Source of the DNA: Gordionus sp. m RMFG-2023
Lineage: Eukaryota; Nematomorpha; Gordioida; Chordodea; Parachordodidae
Assembly (NCBI RefSeq): GCF_954871325.1
Contig: NC_088775.1
Coordinates: forward strand, 71,153,561-71,217,560
Reading direction: 5' to 3'
DNA: 64,000 nt
The notes below the pieces were generated by a model that worked only from the letters and a program-made list of their open reading frames with translations, did no database searches and was not told where the DNA came from. Made by a program: the position numbers and the translations under genes. Of the stretch, positions 28,201 to 40,200 are shown one piece after another (positions within the stretch are counted from its first letter, which is position 1; the number at the start of each line of letters is the position of its first letter).

Positions 28201-31200
28201 AACACAGATTTATAAAAAAAATTTCTGTTTTTATATTGTGCAGCTGATCTGTCAGGGCAGTAATATATTTTGTTTGGCTTTTTGCTGAATTGAATAATCA
28301 AAAATTTTATCATTTTAGTCTAGTATAAATGTACTATGTTGAAGTGACTCTGATATTACCATATAATTAAGGGTTTCTATATTGCCATTATTATTATTAT
28401 ATGCTATCATAGGATGGATAGTGGCTTGATTTTTATTCCAGTGGAATCCTTGAACAGCGTCTTGAATTATTAATTCATAATTTTCAGAGAAATCACAAAT
28501 TATCATAAATTCATTTGGTTGTAAAAAATGTTTAAGTTTTGAAATATATGATGATTGATTGGTAACGATGATAGATATAAAAAAATAAAATGAGCTGATA
28601 AAATCGTTATTTTCAAATAATAACGATAGTAGATCCACAACAATGAAATGATATATCTACAAATTATGGCCTTAGGAATTTCTATTAATAAGCGCAAAAT
28701 TATAATAGTTTGAATATAAAATTTTAAAATATGTTTATTTTACAATATAGCATCCTAATAAAATCATATCTGTATGGGCTGCCTACTTACATATCGCCCC
28801 AGGACATCATTTTTGGTTATACTCCTTTGATTTTTTAATTTTAATCACAATACTATTCATATTTTAATTAAAAATTATATATTATAAAAAAATAATAAAA
28901 ATTATAATAAAATTAAAAAATGGCTATCGAGATTTTTTATTAAATCGTTTAATATAAAGGTAATAAACATTTTTAGTGAATCTTAACACCCAAAAAAAAT
29001 CCCTTCCTAACAATGTTAATTTTTTATTTTTACCGGAAATAAGAAAACGCTTGAAATTTTTAAATTTTTTTTATGTTTTCCAACGTAAAATTTTAAGGGC
29101 TATAAAATGATATATAATTAGAAACTCTATTTTAAGTATTTTTTAAAATAACAAGATTTAATGAAATCAGGCACTTCGCGATTTTCGACTTTGAAGGCGC
29201 ATATCTTTGGATCTGGTTGAGCTAGCACTCTAAAATTTTGATTTTATTAACATTTACAACATAAATAACTAACATGCCAAGTTTCATTCATTTTTGAGAT
29301 GGTCGGCCGAAAATCTCATTTTTTTGGTCGATTTATAAATTATAAATGTCTCAATGGTTAATGGTAAAATTGTCTACAATTCATAAGATAGATATTCCAT
29401 GTATGATAGAATATATTTCTGGTAAAATCCGATTTTAAAATTTATTAAAATGAGCGCAAAAAATGAATTAAAGTTCAAAAAATAACACATTGACGCTAAC
29501 ATGTATAATTATTCTATCACAATTTTCCAATGTTATCAGAGCAATTTTAAAAATTCATTATCTGTGTCTTGATATTAGTAATGCATTCTATTTTTGTAAT
29601 TTAAGGATGTGTATATTTAATAATTCATTTAATTATATAAAATACCAGGAAAAGTGGTGGAGGGCCCAAGGGTTATAGGTGTAATAAAAAAAATAATATT
29701 AAATTTTTAATATTATTTTCTTTTTTTCGTGGAAGTGTAGGTAAAATATTTTAATATGTAAATTTATTAATAGATTTCCCCACAAATATATATTGTATCA
29801 GATGTTCAGCCCATACTCTACAATTGGCTATTAATGATTGCCTAAAAAATAATCACTTTAAAACTATCACTGATAAAGCAAGAGATGTTGCAAAATCCAC
29901 AATTGTAAGATTATTAAAATCTTTGAAAAGGTCAATGACAATATTAGATTCCAACACGTTGGTCCTCAATTTGTATGATGCTAGAACGATTAAGCTTAAA
30001 AGATTTCTGTAATTATTTTATTATATGCGAAATAAAGAACCTTACTAATGTTTCAGTTCCTTTGAAAATAATAACATTAAGATTACAATCAGAATAATTA
30101 TGTATATCTGATTTTTATGGCATATGGATTAGATGCCAATTAGATTTAGAAAGATTACTACTCCTTTTTCATATGAAATATTTTTTTTTTATTAAAATTT
30201 TATTTATTCATTTTTTCTTTATATATATGTCGTAATTTTTAAAGGGATCATGACTATTCGGGATCTTCACGGGATTTAAAGGGATAACTAAAAAAATTAG
30301 GATTGATAATTAAGGAATGATAATACGGGATTATCACGTTTTAATCGTGATAAAGAGGAATCTTATTTTAAAAGCGTTTTCCACGAGTTTCGTTGCGTTT
30401 TTAATTTTGTTTTTTTTGGTCTTATGATATAAGATATGTCTAGTATAGGGTATCATTCAATAGCTAATCAAAAGATTTATTCAACTGGAGGTCAATCTCT
30501 GCCCCAGTGATAATACCGTATAGTTCTTTATCCTTTAAAAATTTTAAAGGGATCCCTTTAAATCCCGGATAGTCATGATCCCTTTAAAAATTACGACATT
30601 AAAAATATTATAATTTATAATTATATAATTAAAAATAAAATTTTATAATTGAGTCCCCAAAAAGGAACCATAATTGTGTCTAAAAATTTCTATTTGAATT
30701 TTTTGCCGAATAAAAAGGAATTCTCTGGGTTCATTTGTGAAAAGTCGTATTTTATTACCCAGATTTTTTAAAAACATAAATGTTGAAGGCGAAAAATGCC
30801 CGTTAGTAGAAGTCACTATTGGAGTGAATATGAAATTTTTAAAATGTTTGTATTTGTTTGTCTTTTTAATTTCTGCCTCTGTTATTAAATTGAAATTTAT
30901 GTTTGAAGGGAATGATGAGACATACGTGTAGTACCATATGAGTGATTTGCCGAGGGCCCAAGGTATGGTAGTCATACCATCAGGTCTTAAACCATCTACT
31001 TGAGATAAATTTGATGGTTCAAGACTGTTTGGAATGTGTGCAGCTGTCTTCTATTTATTATATGGTTTACAGCTGAGTGGCGTTGATGTCGCCCTTGACT
31101 AAAAATACAATTAAGCCATGTCTACCCTTTGAATCAACGGGTGATTTGCATTTGATGCAGGCATGAGGCTGTACTATATCGCAACCTAGACATAAACCAA

Positions 31201-34200
31201 TGGTTACTCTCAGTTGTTCATCTGATAAGAGATTACCAAGGTTGCGACTAGGGAGTGATTCTAACCAGTCATGACCAAGTCTGTCAGATAATTGGAGGAG
31301 TTGAATGCAATCTAAAGGTAGATTGACTGATATATCTGATTGTATTTCGAGATTAAAGGTGTGAAAATTTTTTTGTGTGTGATGATTGATGGTAATACGG
31401 TGTTAATGGGTGTGTTTGCCTTCCATTTGTCAATAGCGTCGTCTAAAAAACGATCGGTAGGGCATATGAAGCCAGAAATCATAGAATTGTTAGATAATCT
31501 AGATGATACGAATTATGATAAGGATAAAAGATTGAGCGGAAAAAAATCTAAACCGCCTAGTTTAGAAAGTAGCTGAGCAAGTGACCAATTGAATGAGTTT
31601 AAATTTTTTTCCAGAAATATTTTAAATTTATCCTGAATTCATTGTTTTTGAAAAAAGATGATGATTGGAAAATGTGCATAAATTTAGGTATGTACAGGCA
31701 TTTGAGAATTAAAAATAAAGATTGATGAGCTGGTAGGAGACTTAGAATGTGCTCCATACTGTAAAAGCTTTTAAAAATCTTGTGGAGAAAATCTTCCGAC
31801 TTGGTCGCATTAGCTAATGGGGACCCAAGTAAGATTAAGCTGTCAGGGGTAATGATTTTGTCGCCTTCCAACTTTTGTGGCTTATTTTTAAGAAACATAA
31901 TTCTGTTTTATTTGTGTTAAGTACCAGGCCGATAGCTTGGGAATTGGTTTCCAGGTGTTTTAAGGTGCTTAGTACATTAGCTGAAGGGCCATAGATGGTC
32001 CCATCGTCTAAATACCATAGATTAAGATCTAGGTTAAAATTTTGTTTAATTTGGTAGATGATGATGGATTCCAAAATAAAAAAGAAGAGGTCCTTATGGA
32101 TCCCCTTGTTGGGATAAAATCTGATAAGATCCATATGTCAAAGGCGTCTGAAAACCATATGAGGATTCAATAAATTTAGAATAACAGGGAAAAGTTTCAT
32201 AGAAGAATTTTAAAAATGAGGTACGATGTAGGCTATTGAAGGCATTTTTGAAATCTAGTTTACATGTTACAGAATCAGGTGGTGGGTTTTCTAAGTAAAT
32301 TCTTAAGGTATGAGCCGCTATTTCACAGCCACCCTTGATCCCAAAAACTAGTTGATAATAATTTAAAATGTTGACAGCATCATGTTTGATTAAAATTTTG
32401 GCTATTAATCTTCTGAAAAAGGAGTACTGCAATAGGACGGGTACCACCATCTGGCTTAGATAAAGCAATTAGACGTGCACCAAAAAGGATTTGGTGAGTT
32501 TGTATTGGAATATCATTATTTATTATGTTAAAAAGTTGTTAAAACCTTGATGACAGAACTATGGGAAGGATTTTTTGAATTAATTAAGTATTGAAAATAG
32601 GAGGGTCTGAAACCATCAAGACCACCTGCTGAGTTTTTACTGAAGATTGATAGCATTGACTATTTCATCACTGGTAAAAATTACAGTCTGGTGGATTGGA
32701 GAGATGGGTAGATTATCTGTAGAAGCTTCAGGATGTAGTTGTTTCAATAGTTGTAATGTTTCTTCATTGATAGGAGAAAGATGGTTATATGAGGATATGA
32801 GTTTAATTGCACCACCTATGTCACCTTGATCTATTTTATTTGATATTATTTTGCATTTGTGTGTTACATCATCTACTTGCTTTTTAACATTATGATTGTA
32901 GTTAATCATTTGAATAGTGTCAAAATTATCAATGTTTGATTTTATCTCTTTGTTAACAGGACGTATAAGACATTTGTGAGAGAAGGTTAATAAGTCTTCC
33001 CATGATTTTAAACAATTTAAGTTATCATTAACTTTTGTGATAAGTTTAATAACAAAATTTGAAATTAGGTTACTAGATTTATTTGGTAGATGTGTTAAAG
33101 TGGATCCTTTTTTTCATTCAAAAAATCTTTCAAGAAAATATGTGTTAATAGAGGGAGGATGAGGCTCAATAATATTTAATAAGGGTTTGGGTATTGTTAT
33201 AATTTCAATGGTTGGAGATTTTTGAGAGGAAGGACATGTTGACCCTTTGTAACTATGTTTGTATAAAAGATTGCCTTTTGTCACTTTAATTAGTTTAGCA
33301 CAGATGTTACAAATTGTTGATATTGTTTTATTTTTTAACATAAGATATTTTTATTATAAAAATTAAAATTTCTTAGCAAAACTATGTATATAGGATTATG
33401 AATATTTAAATTGATGTTACAAAATTGCTTGTTACAAGTTTGAGGATATGTCTAATGTGCAAGAAAACTATGAGAGGTATTGTTTGAATTTTGATCCTGC
33501 ACATCTAAGCAATGATGGGCCAAAGAGACAGTAATGATAGTTGGATTTATTTTATGAATTATAAAAATAATTAAAAAATTAATATTTTCGTTTCATGGAT
33601 AGAAACGAGAGCAACAATATTTGTAAAATAATGTTGTAAATGCTTCTATATATTTAGACCCTCAATATCAACTTTTTTGAATATTGAGCAAAAACAAATG
33701 GCTAAAAACCAGGGATGTGAATCCTTCGACAAAAAAAAGTGTCCGGGTTCAGTAATAAATTTAAAAAGGACCCAGGTCCAGGGTTCGGGTTCAGAGGAAA
33801 CATAAAAATAATGACTCAAAATAAGACTTTTTTCATTCATTTTTTTATTATAATTCAATATATACACATTTATAATTTGAAATGAGATAATTTATTCAAT
33901 TGCACAATCATGATATCTTCTAAAATATCATCCTTCAGATTTCCACGTAAATTAGTCAACGATAAAAATCCACGTTCTACGCTTACCTAAAATAGATAGT
34001 CATTTTTATAATACATAAATTATTGTACTTGTGTTTACGGTACAGCCATGACGATTCTAGAAAAAGTATATAATTCTAAATATATTGAAGAATTTTCCTC
34101 CCAGAATTTTAAAATGTTTGCATCTCTATTTATTCTCATAACTTCCGAGAACTTTTCTATTAAAGATACAATAGATATTTTTTGCTCCTTTCTATCAGAT

Positions 34201-37200
34201 GATAATTTAATTTTTTTTCTCTATCTAATAGTAAAATTTCCAGATCATCAATATTGTTATTATTATCATTGTTATCGCTACAAAGAGTAGATATTGTTGT
34301 AACCACCAATGTATTGTAAATAATAGAGTTTTGGGTATGCTATAAATCTTCAAGATGGTCTATAGCCATTTGTTTTTGCTCACTACTTAATAAAACCTGA
34401 TATCACGGGTCTAAATATATAGAAGCATATACAACACTATTTTGTAAATATTGTTGCTCTCTTATTTTCTAATACTTCATTTGAAAAAGAACTTGTTAAT
34501 CTCCCTAACTCTAATCGACATCTTAACCATATGCCATAAAAATCCGATAAACATAATTGTTCAGCTTGCACTCTTAATGTTGTTATTTTTAAAGGAACCA
34601 GCACACTAGTAAGCTCTTTTACTTGATTCCAATCATCTTCTGACAAAATGATTTCACATGCTCCAGATAAAATCATTACAGAAATCTTTCAAACTTAATA
34701 ATCGCTCTAGCATCATACACATAGAGGACCAACGTGTTGTGCAATCTAAAATTGCCATTTACCTTTTTATGGATTTTAATATTCTAACAATTGTGGGAGT
34801 TCTTAAATATTTTACAACATCCCTTGCTTTATCATTTATAGTTTTAAAGTTACTATTTTTTAGGGAGATTCCACGAAAAATATTATAAAAATTTTACATT
34901 ATTTTTTAAAAATTAATATTTAAAAAAATAATATAAAATTTTTATAATTTTTAAAAAATTAATATTTAAAAAAATAATATAAAATTTTTATAATTTTTAA
35001 AAAATTATATTTTTACATTAATTTAAAAAAAATAATTTTAAGTTAAAAATTTTTAGCACCCTAAACCCTTGAACCCTCCACTTTTTAAAAGGGTCCAAGG
35101 AGGGTTCAGGGTCCGGGTTTAAATCCCTGCTAAAAACCATCTTAAGGATTTATGGCATACACAAAATTCCATTATTTCGCCTCCAATAATATCTACTGGT
35201 TGTAGTGATAGTAATGATAATCTTGAAATTTTACTTTAAGATAGAGAAAAAAATCAAATTATCATCAGATAGAAAGGAGTATCAAAAAATGCCTATTGCA
35301 TCTTTAATAGGAAAGGTCTCAGAAGTTAAAAAAAAAATAAGGATACAAATATTTTAAAATTCTGGGAAGAAAATTTTTCAATATATCCAGAATTATATAT
35401 CTTGTTTAGAATCATCATGGCTGTAAGAGCAACACAAATAAAATAATTTATGTATTATAAAGATAACTATCTATTTTAGGTTAGAAAATGTGGATTTTCA
35501 TCTTTGAAATATATATTGCCTTATTTATATTGAAGTCTCAAGAATGATAATTTATAAGATATTATGATTGTGCGATTGAATAAAACATTTAAAATATCTT
35601 TATTTCATTTTCAAAGTTTTTTATTTTAGTCAATTTTTTTATGTTCACTGAACCTGGACTCTAACTCTGAACCCAAACCCTTTTTAAATTTTATTACTGT
35701 ACCCAAACACGGACCCTTTTTTTGTTGAATAGTTCACATCCCTGTAAAATACTATATTTTTTATTAAAATATCGTTTATTTCATTCTTATGTAACTAAAT
35801 CAGACTGTAACTTTTTATTAATAGAAATTAAATAAATGTCTATATAGTAATTTCTTAGAATAAAACGCTAGCAGAATTCCAAAATGATAATTTTTCGTAT
35901 AAAAAAATTATTATTTTATTCAATTTACACTTATATCCAAATTATTTTATTCTATTTAAAATTATATCCAAAACTTTCATATAAAAAATCATTCTTTTCT
36001 TCAATTTTACAATTATATCAAAAACTTTTCTATAAAAATAATATTTATTACATTATTGCCTTTTTTTTCTTTTTGTCTCTTTTAAAACAATGATAAAAAA
36101 GGTTATTAATTTATCAAAAATACATATAACATCAATCACCATATCTTTCTCTCATATAATCATGATTACAACAGTCTATAATGATAATATTTAAAAAGAT
36201 CTAGAATGATCTTTACAATAATCAAAATATAGATCATACATCATTTGTAAATTAAATTTCTATATATTCCCATTGTAAATTACAGTAATGAGATTAAAGG
36301 CTAGGAAAATTGTTAATATGTAGCATAACTTGCTCTTTTTGTGAACTAATTGATTTTTTGTTTTTTAAATAGGGGTAATATTAAATGATAATGATAGCTA
36401 TATTATATGAATAGATTCATTTTGAAGAACAGCTTTGACCTTTAATATAGTAGTATAACTTATATTTAAATCATAGAAATTTGCATTCATATTGCCAAAA
36501 TTCATTATGAATTTCTTCTCATTTTTGCCAATAAATTTGCACCAAATAAATCTGCATTTTGGGCAATCCTTTAGGGTTTTGATAGTTCTGGCTTCTTTTA
36601 TTAGTTCACTACAACTTTACTTACCTTTTCCTTTAAAATAAATGGTAATATTTTTAATTTTTTTAGGTATAATGAATAAAAATAAAGTAGTTAAAAATTA
36701 CATTCTCGAGAATATAAATTATTTGAAAACAACTTATTGAAGAGCAAAGTCTGGGATACTTTCAGTATAATAATAGACAATTATAATAATTAAATTGAAT
36801 ATGTCCAATGTATGTCAAGATATACTTTCATATTCATATAAAGTAGGGTCATCCCATTTATTAAGGCTTAAATGTAAACCAAATCCTATAATTAAATTAT
36901 TTCCTTTTTATTCAATTAAATATGATAAAGCATCATATACAAATGAAAAAAGGAAGTTAACAATAGATGTGTAGAATTCTGTGTGGTTATATAACTGTTT
37001 TTAAACTTAGTACAATATTTTATTGAAGTTGATTCAAAGAGGGGTTTGAATGATAGAAAATATTTTGTTAAGTCCTATAACTGTATCAAGGCATATGAAT
37101 GGTATTTCTCAAAATTTGCATAAAAATATATAACCAGAAATATAAAATGCTTTAATAATTTTTTTTGTAATGCAACAACTGATTTATACACAGAAGTATA

Positions 37201-40200
37201 CATATATATAACATTAACTCTTCACTATATAGCTAAATGGAAATAAATAAAACGTATTTTGTAAACCTCTCTTGAAGATAAAAAAACAAGTGAAAATTCA
37301 CAAAGAACTTGTTTCTAAACTAAACTTTATATCATTCTGGTGCATTTTATAAAATCACATTCATCACTGATCAAGGGGTAAATACTTTAGAACCATATAT
37401 AGAGTTAAACTGTTCTCATCAATTAGCACTATTCTACAAACTACCAACATTCACACCCTTATCATATAACCTCATTTTTTATGTAAATAACTAACCAGAT
37501 CTTTTAGGCAAAGTGGATATAATAAGAATCACTTTACCAAGATAGAAACAAAGTGGATAAAAATGCTCAAAAATATATATGAACAAAATGAAGAAATTTA
37601 GATTCTTTACAGAAAAAAATAAGTATAAGCTAAATTCTATTGATAAAAATAAATTGAAATCTTTGGTACCCCTTATGATCAGGTAACCAAAGAGCTGGAG
37701 GGAGATACAGGGCCTATTTTATCCAAAGTTGTATTAATCTATAAAACATTGGCAAATTTACTAGTATTTTATAAGATGCATATAAAAAATAAAATTAAGA
37801 GCCAAAAACTTAATATCTAAATTCCAATTAGATATTCTCCATATAATTGCAATATTTTTAAGTCCACCACCAATTATGACTGCTTACTTTGGAAGAAGCA
37901 TTAGAAGTGAAAAATTATCTCAGAGCCATAATGAAAGATGATTCAGAATATCAGCCTATTCCCTTATATGATCTGGGTGAAGAATTCTATCAGAGCTATA
38001 AGTAACTTATTTTTTATAAATGTTTTTAACTACCTTCAGATCTTGATGAAGAGCATGTTCCTACTTGGAGATTACCAGAGCTACCAGTAATTTATTTTTG
38101 ATAAATCTTTTTAGCTATATAATATTTTTAGTGTCATCCTCATTAATAGATGTCTTCATGTGAGGATGATACATGTTTAATGATTTTGATGAGGTTAATT
38201 TATATTTGGATATTAAGCTTAAGGGGGATATAATTATGATGATCATATCTTAGAATGGTGGAAGAAGCACGAAAAAAATTGGCCAAAATTAGCAAGTTTA
38301 AACAAAAAAAATTCAAGCAATTCCAGCATCAAATATTTCCAATGAGCACAATTTCAGCTGTATTGGAAGGATTATCAAAGAGAGAAGGAAATTTAAATGA
38401 TGAAAGATAATATATATTAAAATTTTGTTTATATCATTTTTATTAATATTATGTATAATTACTAAATAAAATATATTTCCATTTAGTACCTCATTATAAG
38501 TATACATAAAATAATTTGATGGGCTTGAGAAAATTTTTTAAAGCTTATTGTGTGAGAATTTTTTTAAATATTAAATATGGGCCAGGCTGGGCTTAAAATT
38601 TTTTATGCCAAGTCTGGGCCAGCCTTTAAGGCCCATGAAGGTCTCTGATCCAAAGAACACAAGGCTAGATGAGCTATAAGTAAAATTTGTAAACTGGCTA
38701 CAATATTAAATTTATAATTTAATCATTAATATTTATGACATTCTTACTATTACAAGTGATATGCAATGTCTAAATAATAATATCATGAGACTAGTGATGC
38801 ATGGGTGCAAGTTCAAGATTTATAAGATAATATTATGGTGGAGTCTTGAATTTGTCAGAAATTAACTTTTTTAGATGATGCATTTATAATTTGTGATATC
38901 TGTGTGCTGGTCAGTTTAAATGTCAAATTTTAAAAAAACCTTGTAAGATTTATTGGTTAAATATATTTTTATTTACAAAATTATTATTATTAAATGTTTT
39001 TGTTTATTAAATGAATATATTGAATAAAATAATTTAAATTACATGTTTACTTGATTTTATCTCATTTATATTTAAGTTAGGCAAGCATTAAAACAAAAAA
39101 AAATCCAATGATAAATAATGAAGATACTATAAATTATATTATTTTATGTATGAAATTAATATTCATTCATATCATTAATTATTATATTTTAAATAATTTT
39201 ATCTTTTGTGATATTATTTTTATATTAAATTTACTAGAACAATTTTTAAATTCTAATTTTTTTATTTATATTAAAGCCAAATAAAGTTTAAAAAAGAAAT
39301 TATAATATTAAATGAATGGAATCACTTTTTTGAAATATATCTTTTTTTTATTAATGTATAAAAATAAATTTTCTGAAAATACTATAAGCTGGATGTTGTA
39401 TAATCTTTCTGAACATAATCTATTAAATGGACAATTTTTTATCTTTATTTGTAAAAAATAGAATATATAAATTTTTAAAATATAAATAAAAAATCATATA
39501 TTTTTATTAAAATAATATCAGTTGTCTATTTTTTAAGCCATGATTTTATCATTTTTTTATATATTCACTTTTAAATTAAGTATATATCATTTTTTATATT
39601 TACCCACTTTGGCATTTTTTTATATTTGACATCTCAAAAATCATTATTTATAATTGCAATCAAGGAGGTATATATCAAGTTTTTATTTATGCATCAAAAA
39701 TATTGCCAATATCATTATTCTTATTTGCATTTAAGTAGCACCTATACACAGCCCTTAGATTAATGATCAAATCAATTCCATAAAAAAATGATATTGATAA
39801 TTAAAAATTAAATGGTAAAATTCAATTTAAAAAATTGTATTTATAAGAGTACCTGAGTATCCGGTCTAAGACATTCAATCATGTCTCTAATCATATCCTT
39901 AAACCCCCTTGAGAGCATTTCATCAGATTCATCTAATACAAACATATTGATTCCAGAAGGTTCTTAATTTTTTAGTTATAAATTTATCAGATGATTTATT
40001 ATTAATCTCAAAATATTTTTTTAATTATAGCAATTAAAATTTTATATATTAAAATAATATCTAACTTAGTGCATTCCGCTTCAACATATCTAAAACTCTT
40101 CCTGGAGTTCCAACCACAATTTGGGCTTCTTCTAATCTTGCCATATCAGCTCCAACATTTGTGCCACCAATACAAACATGACATTGTACATTTAAATAAT

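Larger units (their letters stand above)
23613..29503 (-). mobile_element. Long-TIR DNA element encoding a DFSENY-type protein, interrupted by a Tc1/mariner element
   Basis: The terminal inverted repeat runs from ATGTTAGTGTCAATGTG at the left to CACATTGACGCTAACAT at the right. It covers the region with CGGCCGACCATCTCAAAA (about 23850 and, inverted, 29305) and continues past the Tc1 insertion into 27140-27490, matching 28770-29110 inverted. Arms total about 700 bp. The interior is a broken minus-strand gene (27593-28697). The host target duplication is unclear, perhaps TA or TTAA. I do not recognise the superfamily with certainty. Confidence 0.8.
29646..35744 (+). mobile_element. 6.1-kb hAT transposon in eIF4A intron 6, carrying three later insertions
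   Basis: Right terminus GAATAGTTCACATCCCTG. The left end begins CAGG, then AAAAGTGGTGGAGGGC, with part of the tip deleted relative to its inner relative. It is flanked by a perfect 8-bp duplication TAAAATAC (29638-29645 and 35745-35752). Transposase fragments on the plus strand lie at 29780-30185, 33595-33709 and 35138-35580. Between them sit a MITE and a reverse transcriptase element (about 30190-33590) and an inverted related hAT (33710-35129). Sequence on either side of each insert continues the same hAT protein. Confidence 0.88.

Noticed and set aside
30737-32829. Plus-strand frames such as 30737-30931, 31340-31576 and 32647-32829
   Set aside because: They are antisense shadows of the minus-strand reverse transcriptase element.
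33646-33867. 73-codon minus frame at the inner hAT end
   Set aside because: It crosses the terminal inverted repeat and flank; not a gene of its own.
35884-36093. 69-codon Phe/Tyr/Leu-rich frame resembling a membrane segment
   Set aside because: Hydrophobicity follows from T-rich DNA; nothing else supports a gene.
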